From NCBI GenBank assembly GCA_015956445.1, contig WIUZ02000004.1, positions 868,001-932,000 of the forward strand: DNA of 64,000 nt, given 5' to 3'. How positions within the stretch are numbered: position 1 is the stretch's first letter; each line of letters opens with the position of its first letter. Of this stretch, positions 11,321 to 22,358 are shown piece after piece. The notes beneath the pieces are model-generated. The model saw nothing but the letters and a program-made list of their open reading frames with translations. It ran no database searches and was not told where the DNA came from. The translations under genes and the position numbers were made by a program. Source of the DNA: Thelephora terrestris. Lineage: Eukaryota; Basidiomycota; Agaricomycetes; Thelephorales; Thelephoraceae.

Positions 11321-12569
11321 TGTTTCGACGGAAAAGGTGAGAGTCGCCTGAGGGACGGGGTGCTTGAGGGGGAAGCTTCTGGGGAGCGCGCCTCACAGAA
11401 AAGGGAGGGAAATAGTAAGAGAGAAAAGAGCTGGGGCACGTCTAACCACGAGATTCAGACCGCTCTTATACCCTGCCTCCCGCAACCTAACCTTCAAGTT
11501 TTGGACCCACGAAACGACATACGCCCTCGAACGCCTACCAAAGCCCACAGTGAGCCCACAAACCGAATGGAGATAGGAAGCGGTGCATGGTCAGGAAACG
11601 GCGAGCTCGTGGGGTGGCACGGCAGGCCGAGCAGCTTCGGATCAGGGAAATTCGCCATTGTGGGTAAGAGAACGTGGCGGTCATGGCAAAGGTAGTGGCA
11701 CGGGCGTGATAATATCCAATTCGTATTATGGCAATGCCGGGACAGTCCTTTAATCGACCATGGGGGGTGACGAGGCAAGACGGCATATACCGTTCGTCAA
11801 AGGATGCCAGTAACTGAAGATATCACGACAGGAACTCCTTGACAACTGCCGACCGAGTCGCTGCGAGTAGTCCAGCCCATGGTTGAAAACGTTGATTGTC
11901 TGGGTGCTGGAACGTCCGGGTTTGGGTTGCCAGCGTAGGTAGACATTCGGACGTATGGAAAGCCTTTCCACACTCCAAGGAATAACCGTGACGATGCGAT
12001 ACCGTAGCCTGGATTCCTATCGGCAGACCAGTGTCCTTGACGCCATGCAGGCTCGGCGCAGAGTGACAATCAGTGACTATTTGCGGTAACAGGACGTGCA
12101 CCTGCAGCTGGACGTTCCCAGATGACGCGGTTTAACCGTCTAGTTGATTTCGTAAGAAACGGCCATTTTTGATGCGCACTCACAAAGGTGGGATGGAAAA
12201 TATATAAACATGGTGTTCAACAGTGGTTGGACGGTGTGAATTACCATGGTGCGTCTTGACATTATTAGAGCGAGGAGAGGAACGAGTCCAGCATGGGATG
12301 GATTCCGCCATCGGGGTGACGTGCACGAGGCCTCCGTGGTGTTTTCGGTTCGGGCAGAATATGTCTCGAAGGTCCATGCACATTTTTGAGTTGGCGTCGT
12401 AGACGTTCAACGTTCATGTCCCTCAAGGTGAGTGCCCCTGAAGGCTTCCTCGATGGAGTGGGACAAGAGACGGTGACGCGCGAAGTTTGAACGTGGTGAC
12501 CTGGCAAAGCGACGTCGGCTGGCCAACGAGAGCAACGCCTTTCCATCCACTCACTCTTTTCCCGACGCT
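11321..12569. other. 1.25-kb divergent intergenic region, no gene recognised
   Basis: This block separates the starts of the zinc-finger gene (minus) and a small membrane protein gene (plus). Several open frames of 60-110 codons exist on both strands, but none shows a recognisable domain or convincing splice pattern. A TATATAAA at 12201-12208 on the plus strand could serve the membrane-protein gene if its leader is long. I take it as regulatory and leader sequence. Confidence 0.4.
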
Positions 12570-13056
12570 ATGGCTGCCAACTTTCTGCACGAGAGCGAGG
12601 TGCCTTCCCTCGTTATAACTCATCGGAAAGTGCGAAGGAGTCGCTGCATGTGCCTTCTCTTTCTTTTCTTACTCGCGACGTTTGTCGGCCTTGCACCCAT
12701 TATGGTATACCGTTCGTTGGGGGTTCCGCTGCCGGAAGGACTGAGAGGGTACAGGAATGTGTACGTCTCCTCCCCGTTTATTGGGTTTCTTTGTCTACGT
12801 TGCGCGCTGATTGCTTTTCATCTCCATTTCCAGTCAACCTTGGGTGATCCTCTCGAAGACCAATCCGGTCGAGGAATCACCAGCACCTCTGGACGGAGCC
12901 GAAGTTCAAGCGCCGTTGGCAGCCCAGCAGCAGAGCACAGAAGAAAGTGTGAAACCCCAATCTATCAGTATACCCAGGGTCCATCTACATCGGCCTAAAC
13001 CTACTCAAACTCCTACCTCGATTCCATCATTAGATCCCCCACAAGCTATACCTTAA
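12570..13056 (+). CDS. small single-pass membrane protein, unknown function
   Basis: Two exons (12570-12760 and 12834-13056) join in frame across a GTACGT...TTCCAG intron to give a 137-residue protein. Residues 1-27 are polar and basic (ITHRKVRRSR), residues about 28-48 form one hydrophobic segment (CLLFLFLLATFVGLAPIMVY), and the rest is polar, Pro/Ser/Gln-rich. The short basic N-terminus before the span suggests either a signal anchor or a type II membrane protein of the secretory pathway or mitochondrion. No family was recognised. Confidence 0.65.
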
Positions 13057-13227
13057 TACCTACTAATCTCGCCCAGTCTACCTATCGGACGCCTCAACTA
13101 GAACACCTTCGTCTCTATAATCATCATTATGGCGCATTCACTTGTAGGATATATGACCTATACGGTTGGTCTCAGACGCGAGGACGCTTGTACAACATCT
13201 GGTTTCTGTCTTCTACTTGCTTTGTCT

Positions 13228-13906
13228 TCAGCATTTCTCGTCCCAACGTTCAATCTGATCGTTCTTGAGGCTCGTGTCGTACGCGTCCTCGATCGTTTCA
13301 CAAAGGGAGTCGAGGTCGTTTAACGCTGTGATGAGAGCTTGTAACGCAGATAGGTTATCTGCAAAAGGTTCGGTAAAGGGCCCATGCGAAGAGAAGGGGA
13401 AGACGCGGAAGGCGTACCGTACATCTGAATCCGGATGTTTAAATGATTTTCCGACGGGTGGGGAACACTGCGGGTCCATGTTCAGATCGGGGAAGCGAAT
13501 AAGATAGGCCAGAGTGCTCGCAAAGGAGAAATTCGCTATGCCATCCCATTCAGTTTGAATGGTAGGCGGGCCAGTTGTGGCGACATTGTCCTGTAGAACG
13601 GACAAAGGGGAGAATGTGTTCACCTGTACCCGCAGAATTCGACCTTCGGACTACCCTGCGGGTGAGCATGCGGGGCACAATGAAACGAAGAGAGACAGCC
13701 GCGTACTTTTTCATTATCATCCAGCGGAGTGCGTTGCCTATTGTGTGAGACTCGTCTACGATTTGGAAGGTGGCGGCAGACAAGTCAGGTGCAGCACCTC
13801 TCAGCTGCCAGGGGGGATGTCGGGTTAGCACGGACCGTCGGGGTGCTGGCTGGGGTCTTCCTGTCCGACTCACAACTTTGATCTTCTTCGTAGCAGGGTC
13901 AGCCAT
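13228..13906 (-). CDS. RPC19: RNA polymerase I and III subunit AC19 (RPAC2)
   Basis: Five exons join to a protein of about 120 residues. Diagnostic blocks in order are ATFQIVDESHTIGNALRWMI, MKNPKVEFCGYSVPHPSE, HLNIRIQMYD and DLDSLCETIEDAY, which match the Rpb11/AC19 family of alpha-like dimerisation subunits; the HPSE block is typical of AC19 as opposed to Rpb11. It pairs with AC40 in the assembly platform of Pol I and Pol III. Reaching these matches requires an intron whose acceptor is the second of two AGs (CGCAGGGTAG) and a longer intron of about 140 bases before the HPSE exon. The ATG at 13906 begins MADPATKKIKV. Confidence 0.93.
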
Positions 13907-14194
13907 CTGCCTCGCTCGCGATTTCGTTCGTGAATGGGGGACAATTCAACAAAAGAGGTGGGCCGGACGTGCATCCCGATTAGGAAGGTCAATTTTTCTA
14001 TTGCCTTTTAAGGGATGACCCATTATTCCCCCAGCCTGGAACGCAAAGAGGGTCTTCGCTCATTGCTTTGTGCGTCGGCTTGGAGCAAGCGACGGTGGTA
14101 ATCCAATGCAGTATAAATCTCGCATGTGACCCTCCTCGGTCCCACAGCTCCCCTCCCCCTTTCTCTTTCCATTTCACGGTTTCTCTCAATCAAC

Positions 14195-14200
14195 TATAAA
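14195..14200 (+). promoter_or_regulatory. TATA box of the gene at 14301
   Basis: TATAAA about 100 bases before the ATG at 14301, preceded by a pyrimidine-rich stretch. It lies in the 394-base divergent promoter shared with the AC19 gene. Confidence 0.45.
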
Positions 14201-14300
14201 GGCTGAGCCTTTTGGGTACCCAGGTGGACCTCTCGCATCCTCACGCTCTCCCCAACGTCAACTCAACCTTACGCAAACCACTTTGAAACATTTCTGCGAA

Positions 14301-14880
14301 ATGTCCCGCCGCCCTACTCTACCTCCCCTCCGCACTCTCGGCCTCCCTAATCCCTGCTCCAACCTAAGGGAACAAATGGCTGCTCTCAGAGTTAACGACC
14401 CCCACGACGCTTACGATCCTCTCGTAAGTGCATCACCTTTCTTCGCAAGACAGGATCCGCTGACGCTTTGATCCTGTTATTGAATAGGCCCCCACACGCC
14501 ACCTATCCATTCCACCTCCGATCACAGACGCCTCACGATCGTCCATCTCTCCCCCGCCATCCACCACCAGGACGAAATTGCTGTCATCCTCTCAACATAA
14601 CGTCCCGCGTCTCTCCGTGAACTCCAGCCGGCCACGACAAGGTTATAGACTGGTCCTATCCACGCTCGATAACGCAGACGCGCTTTTGATTGTTCCTGAC
14701 CTGGGCGAGCAACCCGTCGCCCCTGGTCCCGACTCCCAAAACACACCTCCCGCAAAGAAGATGGGCCGGGGTTACTTGCTCGTCGGAGAGGCAATGCACC
14801 TCCATTTGCGCCAAAAGAAGACACTCAAGGGTGCACGCGTTCACCCTTACCGCTTCGTTATCCCTCCCTCCTCACGCTGA
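14301..14880 (+). CDS. conserved-looking protein of unknown function, 171 aa
   Basis: Two exons (14301-14423 and 14488-14880) join across a GTAAGT...AATAG intron. The N-terminal third is Pro/Ser/Thr-rich and probably disordered; the C-terminal part (about residues 90-168) is more ordered, with QGYRLVLSTLDNADALLIVP, GRGYLLVGEAMHLHLRQKK and GARVHPYRFVIPP. No signal peptide or membrane span is evident. I do not recognise the family. Confidence 0.7.
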
Positions 14881-15209
14881 ACGGACTCGTCAAAGAATTT
14901 CTTCTTTCTCCTCATACGAAATGGATTGATTATATTGTGATGTTATTGCTCTCCTTGTTTTGCTAGTTGTTAACTGTATCAATTGCTTCCAAATAATTGT
15001 AGCTTTGTACCGTTTTCTTGTCATTCATATACTACGGCTTGGGAAAACCGAGTAGTGTATACCATCTTGTAGATATCCAATTTGTCCGTGATACCCATTG
15101 TACACCCACCAAAATAATCGAAATCTCTCAGGGAGTTTGCCGACACCTATCTTGGATTGATCCCCGTTAACTATTGATTGCTCTCCGTGTGATTAAGAGC
15201 CGGTGGACT
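14881..15209. other. intergenic region, nothing recognised
   Basis: AT-rich sequence carrying the presumed 3' UTR of the upstream gene and the promoter of the DUF2855 gene. No gene, tRNA or repeat was seen. Confidence 0.5.
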
Positions 15210-16665
15210 ATGTACTCGACGACCGACCACAACCTGACACTCGCTGTGCCGAGGCTGTCCAGTTTCCCACAACCTGAGGTCTCTTCGGTGCTGGTGTCGC
15301 ACCAGAAACCTACGCAGCTGCTCCTTAGCCACGTCCTGGTTCGCGTTGACCGGTTTGGCTTCACTGCGAACAACGTCACCTATCAGACCTTGGGAGAAGA
15401 ACCGCATTTCCGGTGAGTCTGTTTGGAATGACACTTCATTAATATTGCTAGTGGGAGACTTAGCGGTTTTATAGTTACTTCGATTTCCACTCTGCTCCCG
15501 ACACCGACGGGGTATCTGCGAAGACACACGGGCTCTTTCCCGTCTGGGGATTCGGGGACATTGTTGCGTCCAATCACCCCATCGCCAAGGTCGGGGAACG
15601 TGTTTACGGATACTTTGCCCCTGCAAGGTACGTTGGTAAGCATTCGTTCTACATACTCCCGTGGGTTTGGTCAAGCCTTCTGATTTTCATCTTAGTTCTG
15701 GAGTTATCCACGAACGACTTGAATAAATACTTCTATTACGTGCCTCGTCCTCATCTACCGCCAGGTATGCATTCAGTCATAGAGGACGGTCAATCAGAAC
15801 CCTCGTAATTCAGATTGTAGATCGTCGACCGTATAACCAGGTCATTCGCTGTGCTGCAGATGAACAGTACGATCCGGACCCCCTCGCAGAGGACCTCGCG
15901 ATGTTGTATCGTCCGCTGTACTGGACCTCGTTCTGGTGCGAGGACTGGTTGTTCACGTCCGACTACCGTGGTGGGGCGAAGTTCGTTTTCATATCCTCGG
16001 CGTCTTCGAAGACCGCATTTTGCCTCGCGTATTGCATCCAATTGCGGATCAGAAACAAGGAAATCCCTGCGGACACGAGAATAATCGGCCTCACGTCCAA
16101 ACGCAATATAGGGTTCACCAAACGCCTTGGCCTCTACCACGAGGCCGTTTCATACGACGACATCAATGAAAAATCGTTTGATTCCGGGGCCAGAGCAATC
16201 TATATCGACGTTGCTGGTAGTGACGAGCTGAACAAGAAGGTCCTCATGATGAAAGGTCCACTTTTCGTCGCTGCGATCAAACTCGGGATGTCTAACGTAA
16301 CACCGGCGAAACTTGGCGCCAAAAATGCCTGGACCAAAAATGTCGCATTGGAAGGTACCGCAACGCGGACCAGTTCCACGAAGGCCCCGGAGCTCGAAAC
16401 TTTCTTCATGGTGGAATGGTTAGCTGTGCGGGTCAGGCAGCTTTCTAGCAAGAAGATTGTGGGCATGCAGGCCAATGCCTGGAAACGACTTCTCATTGAT
16501 GCAAGGGGATGGGTTGAGATAACGAGGGTGTATGGCGGCGAAAAGGTGAAGGTCGCCTACGATTCTGGGCTGAAGAATGGGTTGCGCGCCGAGGATGGTT
16601 ACGTATGGAGCATGTGGGATGAACAGACAGAAGTTGTAAAAGCTGGCGGTAAGAGTAAACTCTAG
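15210..16665 (+). CDS. DUF2855 family protein
   Basis: Four exons (15210-15412, 15475-15635, 15696-15764, 15821-16665) join in frame to 425 residues. Family landmarks include YFDFHSAPD, FPVWGFGDIVASNHP, VYGYFAPARYVVL, YRPLYWTSFWCEDWLF and the following FVFISSASSKTAFCLAY. The overall layout resembles the medium-chain dehydrogenase/quinone oxidoreductase fold (an N-terminal barrel-like part followed by a Rossmann-like segment with SSASSKT), so an oxidoreductase role is suspected for the family, but substrate and reaction are unknown. The frame dictates that intron 2 uses the donor GTAAGC and not the nearby GTACGT, and intron 3 the acceptor TTGTAG. Confidence 0.85.
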
Positions 16666-16859
16666 GTCGGCGAATGAGATAACCGAACTGGAACCGAGAG
16701 TACCGAAGAAGGTGGAATGATCGTGGGAATAAAGATCCATAAGTGAGAAAGTCAACCTACCACGCGTCGTCGCTTCAAGTCTTGTGCTCCGTCGTTCCCT
16801 CTTTCAAAAACGGGCTTATGCCTACGTTTTCAGACGGCCAGGACGCCCTCTCTCCCACA

Positions 16860-19800
16860 ATGGCCGAATTCTTTTCCACGGGCGTGCCTTCAATTGGCGA
16901 CATGAGGGCCCACCTCCAGCTCCTCCTCGATAACAAGGAGAAGCAGTTGCAGCAAGTTGGTACCCTCGGTCAACGTATCCTCTCCCAACAGGTCCAGCTC
17001 GATGAACGTGTTCATCAGCTTCACGAGCTCGAGGCGGAGCTTGGTGACAACCAGGATCTTGATTCAGAAATCCGTGAGCGGTACAGAGAGTTGATGGAGG
17101 CGGTCAAGGCTTGGGATACGGACAATACCCAACTTACACAGTCGTTCGGTCCAAAAGTACGCCTACATTCGCGTCCTTTCTTTGATCCAGAGAGAAGTTG
17201 AACTTGCCCTGTAATAGCCCGTGACAAACGGTACCCCGTCACAAGCGTCATCAAGGACCGTTGATACTCCTCGAGATTCGGAGCGTTCCAAAGCCGGTCC
17301 TTCAGCTGCAGCCCAATCTCGGCGTGCAAAGAACGCTGCCCATCGTGCGGATGATGTTGGTTAGTTTCTGGTCTACGGTCGTCCGCCGCGGTACCACCTT
17401 TATGACGTTGCACCCACCCAGAATTTGCATTCGAGATTGGGAGTGGTCTCCTCACAGAGGTTCGAAGACTGCAAAGCTTACTCGGAGAACGCGACAAGGT
17501 CATCCAAGATATGAAGGAGGAAAAGGACGATTCGGAGAAGACAATCGAAAGTCTACGGTCAGGTCTCCGAGCCCAAGAGCAGAGCGCAGGTGAGCTGTAG
17601 GCGTTCATTTATCGAGCGTGTATACCGATTTTTCCTGCAGATAAATTCAAGGAGGAGAATTGGAATCTCGAGGTCACGCTCCAAGAACTCCGGTCTCAGC
17701 TATCCGACGCACAGGCTTCCACCCAAAGACTGGAGTCAGAGCAGAAAAGGCTCACAAAGCTCTTGGCTGCTGCTCGCGAAGGTGCAGACCAGACCAAGAT
17801 CGAGAACGAGAAACTCAAGGTTTCCTTCGATGAGTTCAAGGCCAAGCATGAAACGGATACAGCCCAGGCTCGTAAAACTGTCGCAGGATTGCAGCGAGAC
17901 AAATCGGATCTTCAACAAGAGTTGGATGCCCTCAAGCTTGAGTCGCAACGAAACGCCCGCCGGCTACCCAAATTTGGTTCTCCCCTCACCCCCAACGGCG
18001 CTCAAACTGGTCCTCATACCCCCCGAGACGACGAAGATGATCCGTTCAGTCCAACACATACCGTTGCTTCGACCCGGAATAGGAAACAGCACGATACCTC
18101 TGCTCTATTCCCTGCTGATGAGCTTGGCTTCCTCGACACCTCTCCCGATCCTTCGCCTCTCCGACCAGTTCTTGCTCCAAATCATCCCAGCAATGAAATT
18201 GAGGCTCTCCAACAACGACTTGTTCACGCTAACCGCCAGATCTCTGCGCTCAGGGGTTCGTTGCTGAGAGAGAAGGAAACGCGACTAAAGTCAGGAGATG
18301 CTGTTGGGCACAGTCCATTCGACGGTGACGAGGAAAATGCCCCCGATGGAGAGCCTTCCCCTCCTCAACGCAAACTCACACCATTCCGAGTGGGCGGCCG
18401 AGTAAAGACTCGTCGGGGTCGTGGTAGTCTCCTTGCTCGACTGGGCCAGGCAGCACGCAGCCCATCCCAATCCGAATACGGCGATGATGAAGTTCCCAGC
18501 TCCGGTACGCCTCCCCCCATACCCCAAATGCCCGACAACTTCCAGGATACCCACGAGGAGGCTTCTGACCGCGAGGATCACGAGGATGAGGACGAACTCA
18601 ACCCAGTCAGTATGTCCCCATCTGTCCACGCAGCCTCCAAACGCGTCAGTGTCGAGGGAATGGATCCCGCTTTTGCCAATATCCTCAAGCGATCCTCCTC
18701 CACCGCGTCCTTGCAAAAGAGTCCCATGCGGAGGCCTTTGTCAAAGGCTACTCGTGGTGGCACGTTCCCCAGAAGGCGCGGTGGTGCTGCGTATCAACAA
18801 CCCCGGCCAGCATCACTCGTCGGCCAGCCGGAGCTGTTAGCCGCTGAACTGGGTATTGGGATGGACTCCACGGCTGAGATCGACTTGACGCCACTGAACG
18901 AGGAAGGTACCACCGTCGAGACAGCAGAGGCAGGCATCCAGACAGAGTACGAAGAACTCACTATCAGGGCACCGACACCTCCAATTCCTATCCGGATCCA
19001 CCCTCCTACCTCCGAGATGGCAGTCCAGGTTGACCCAGAACCAGAACTCAAACCTGCCACCGTCGACTCAGAGATGCAAACTCTACCGGAAGTCCTCCCG
19101 GCTCTCTTTGATGTAGCCGTCCAGTGGTCCCCCGCTCCTCCACGATTAAAGGAAGTGGAGATTCAGACTGTACCCACAGCCAGGTCGGAGATGGAAACTC
19201 AGACTCCAAGGCTCCTTACCGCCGAAGTTGAGATCCAGACCCCTCAACCTTCGACAGTGCCCCTGGATCTCGTTGATCCTCCGACGCTGCCCATCTCGAG
19301 CAGCTCTCGCCGTGCCATCACCCTTTCCAATGCCTCCCGTCTCACCGTTACCCAGGGGTCACTACCAGGAGCCCGATACCGTGAGGAAATCAGCGATCAC
19401 ACTCTCGCATACGATCTGCCGCTTTACCTGACGGATGAGGAAGATGAAGACGATGGAAACGAAACGGAAACAGGTGCTGAGACCGAAACGGATGCAGATG
19501 ATTACCAGGACGCGAGAGCAAGCATCGGTGTGGCCACCCCTGGATCGTTCGACGACTTTGACGAAGACGTTGACACAAGGGACTTGGTCACTTCATTGTC
19601 CTACGTCGCATCGGCCAGTCAGGATGACTTCCACTCCATCATGACCGTCACCGACAACGACTACTCTTCAGACTCGGACGACAGTCTCAGAGCAGCTCGG
19701 AGGAGTGGTCGCCAGAGCGCTCCAGTTTCTCCCTGGGATGTGGTTGCTGCGCCTATGGAACCCCTGGCCGAGAGGCCAGTCGAAGCTGCTCCTAGACCGA

Positions 19801-22103
19801 TTTACGCGGAATCGGCTGTGGAGACGGATGTGGAGGTCATGACTCCCAAACCCGTATACGCTTCCATCTCTATCGCCACGGAGGTTCCCGAGTCACCCAA
19901 ACCGACGTATGCTTCAGCGGCTGTCGAAACCGACATCCCACTCGAGCCGGAAGTCATATCAGTGTCCCCAGAGCCCGAGCCCGTTGTTCAACCTGTTCAT
20001 ATTCCTTCGCCTCCCAAGCCAGAACTTAAGGAGATCTCTATCCAGACAGACGAATGGGTTCCCCCGGCCCCTGCCTTTGTATCTATCCCCATCCCGGAAT
20101 CCGCTTCTATCCCCATCCCGACTCCAGCTCCCATCGCTGTCCCCATTCCTGTCCCTATGCCCAGTCCTCCAGCCGAAACCTCCCCCACGACCCCCCAACC
20201 CGTGTCTCCCAAACCCGGCTTCCTCTACCGTGTTGGCCCCAACAACCAACAATTCCAACTTGTTTCGCCACTGTCCTCGCCCAATACTTCCGCTCCTTCC
20301 CCTCTCCCCACGCTAGCGCCCCAAGATACGACACTCCGAGACCCCAATGCCACCCTCCTTGCCAGAACCAGATCCGCCCACCATGATCGACGTCAGTCTA
20401 TTGAGTCCACCCTTTCTGCGGCTGTCGAAGAAGCGCCTCGTGCCAGGGTATTATCTGCCCCCGTCGACAAGTCGCGACCTCCAATGATGGTTCTCCCGCC
20501 GCCGCCTAAACTGCCCCCTCCCCCAACTGGTCCTATGGGGCCACCGAATTTCCTCCCCGACCGAGCCCCTGGTCGCCCTCTTTCCCCACCACCACCGGAA
20601 CTCATCCACCGGGCAACCAGTCCTGCTTTTGGCTCAGCGTTATCGATTCCCAACCGCAATGTCTTCGGCACCAGACAACACGGTTCCAGCATGCCACCCT
20701 CCCAGACTGGAATGCGGCAACCGCCATCCACCAGCAGTTTCAGGTCTGCCATCAACAACGCCACGTACTCGCAGCAGTCTATCGCTGGTCCCTCGGTTAG
20801 GCGGAAGCATATGTCATCGACATCACTAGGATCCTCTCACCGGTCATCCTTGTCCTCAGATCATCAAGTTTTCATGGATACCTCGAACCTTCGACACCAA
20901 CGCGCAAGTTCCATCGGACAGCCAAGCGGCGAGGATTCCACCGATCCTAATATCATCCATGCGATCACCCAGACCATGATTGGAGAGTTCTTGTATAAGT
21001 ACCCTCGGAAGGCGATCGGCAAGGGTTACGGTGAGAGGAGGCACAAGAGGTTCTTCTGGGTTCACCCGTACACGAAGACGCTGTATTGGAGCTCCTCGGA
21101 CCCTGGGTCTTCCTCTGTATCAGAGTCCAGTGCCAAGAGCGGTCAGTACCGTGTCCTGTCGAAATTGAATATCCCTCACTGTGCTTTCTAGCCTACATTG
21201 AGAGTGTCAGATCTGTCCTGGACCCCAATCCAATGCCTCCAGGCCTTTACCAATACAGTGTCATAGTCTCTACTCCAAACAGGGAGATGAAGTTCACCGC
21301 CCCCACAAGAGAAAGACACGATATTTGGTTGAACGTACGTCCCTTATACTCTTGACGAGTCACTCGATGTTCACACCGATCCACAGGCATTGAAATATCT
21401 TCTGGCCCGTCCTGGTGCTATGACTCCTGGTGCGGTCGATGGTGCACCTTTCAGTCCTATGTCTGTCGGCTCTGACCTTGCCGATGAACGAAACCAGCAA
21501 GTCTTGATGGCCAGCCCCCACAGTCATCGAAGTGGCAGAAGCGCAGGCACCGTGCTAAGCAGTGGCGGGGACTCCTTCAACAACACTCCAAAAGGGCAAC
21601 GTGGCCATTCACAGGTGTCACTTCGAAGTTCGGTCGGTAAACGGTCGGGGACGCCAGCTGCAGAATACTTGAGATGGTCGGAACGGGAGACGCCATACAG
21701 CCCTACCAAGTCTTACGAACACGTGGGTGGCGAAGATGAAGAAGATTTTGACTTCGAACTTCACGAAGAGACCATGTCTGACGGTGGATTTGAGGGATTA
21801 GAAAATGTTCGAGCTTGCTGCGACGGGCGACATACGGTTGGCGGCCACCATCATCCACCTGTACAGGGAGCATTGCATTCTCCTCCACAACCTGCCCAGC
21901 AACTACCAGAAAAACATCTACGCCAGAACAGCGGACGCAGTGACCATCTAGACGCTAACCCTCGCGATATCTCTCGACCTGTCTCCCCTGCCTGGTCGTT
22001 CCGGTCAAGGTCGGGAAGCACACATTCAAACAAGGCCACGAGCTTCTTCTCGAAATTCGGTTCCCGGCGGGGGGCGAAGACGCCAATAAACGGAGACAGT
22101 TGA
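16860..22103 (+). CDS. Num1/Mcp5/ApsA-type cortical anchor protein (coiled coil plus PH domain)
   Basis: Six exons (16860-17156, 17218-17359, 17422-17589, 17641-21141, 21192-21334, 21387-22103) give 1655 residues. Residues about 15-330 are heptad-rich coiled coil; residues 630-740 carry clustered QT motifs; the centre is acidic and Pro/Ser-rich with repeats of the type KPxYAS...ETD. The PH domain lies at about 1312-1430 (FLYKYPRKAIGKGYGERRHK and RFFWVHPYTKTLYWS, then GLYQYSVIVSTPNREMKFTA and ERHDIWLNALKYLLARPG), typical of the Mcp5_PH family. Num1, Mcp5 and ApsA bind the cell cortex through this domain and capture dynein or mitochondria, positioning nuclei; the same role is inferred here. An upstream in-frame ATG at 16818 would add 14 residues, but 16860 has the better start context. 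The Ser/Arg-rich tail follows the PH domain. Confidence 0.88.
18930..19245 (+). other. cluster of QT-type short linear motifs in the cortical anchor
   Basis: Within about 105 codons seven short sites share a Gln followed by Thr, Val or Trp in a hydrophobic-acidic context: GIQTE, AVQVD, EMQTL, AVQWS, EIQTV, TQTPR and EIQTP. An eighth, SIQTD, lies near 20040. They sit in otherwise disordered, Pro/Glu-rich sequence between the coiled coil and the PH domain. The pattern matches the [T/I/V]-Q-[T/V] core bound by dynein light chain LC8. Confidence 0.6.
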
Positions 22104-22358
22104 AGAAATCTAGCGTGTACACACTCATTCCCCTTTTTACCCTTCTCCCCTCCCTTTGGTTTTTCATGATCTAGCCTGCTGCTTGCATCGCAAAATACTA
22201 CGGTCCTTTATAATTTACCACTCGGTTACCTCTACTCTCATTGATTCTTATTCCCTTTCTGCACATTTTCTTGTAACATCTTGATTCGTGGAGCGCCAAT
22301 ATTTCTCAATACCATTTACATTCACTGGTATCGTCGATAGATTACATGATTGCCACTG

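Noticed and set aside
12265-12546. 93-codon minus-strand open frame starting 23 bases from the membrane-protein ATG
   Set aside because: The start would lie inside the leader of the divergent gene, and the Arg/Pro-rich product shows no family.
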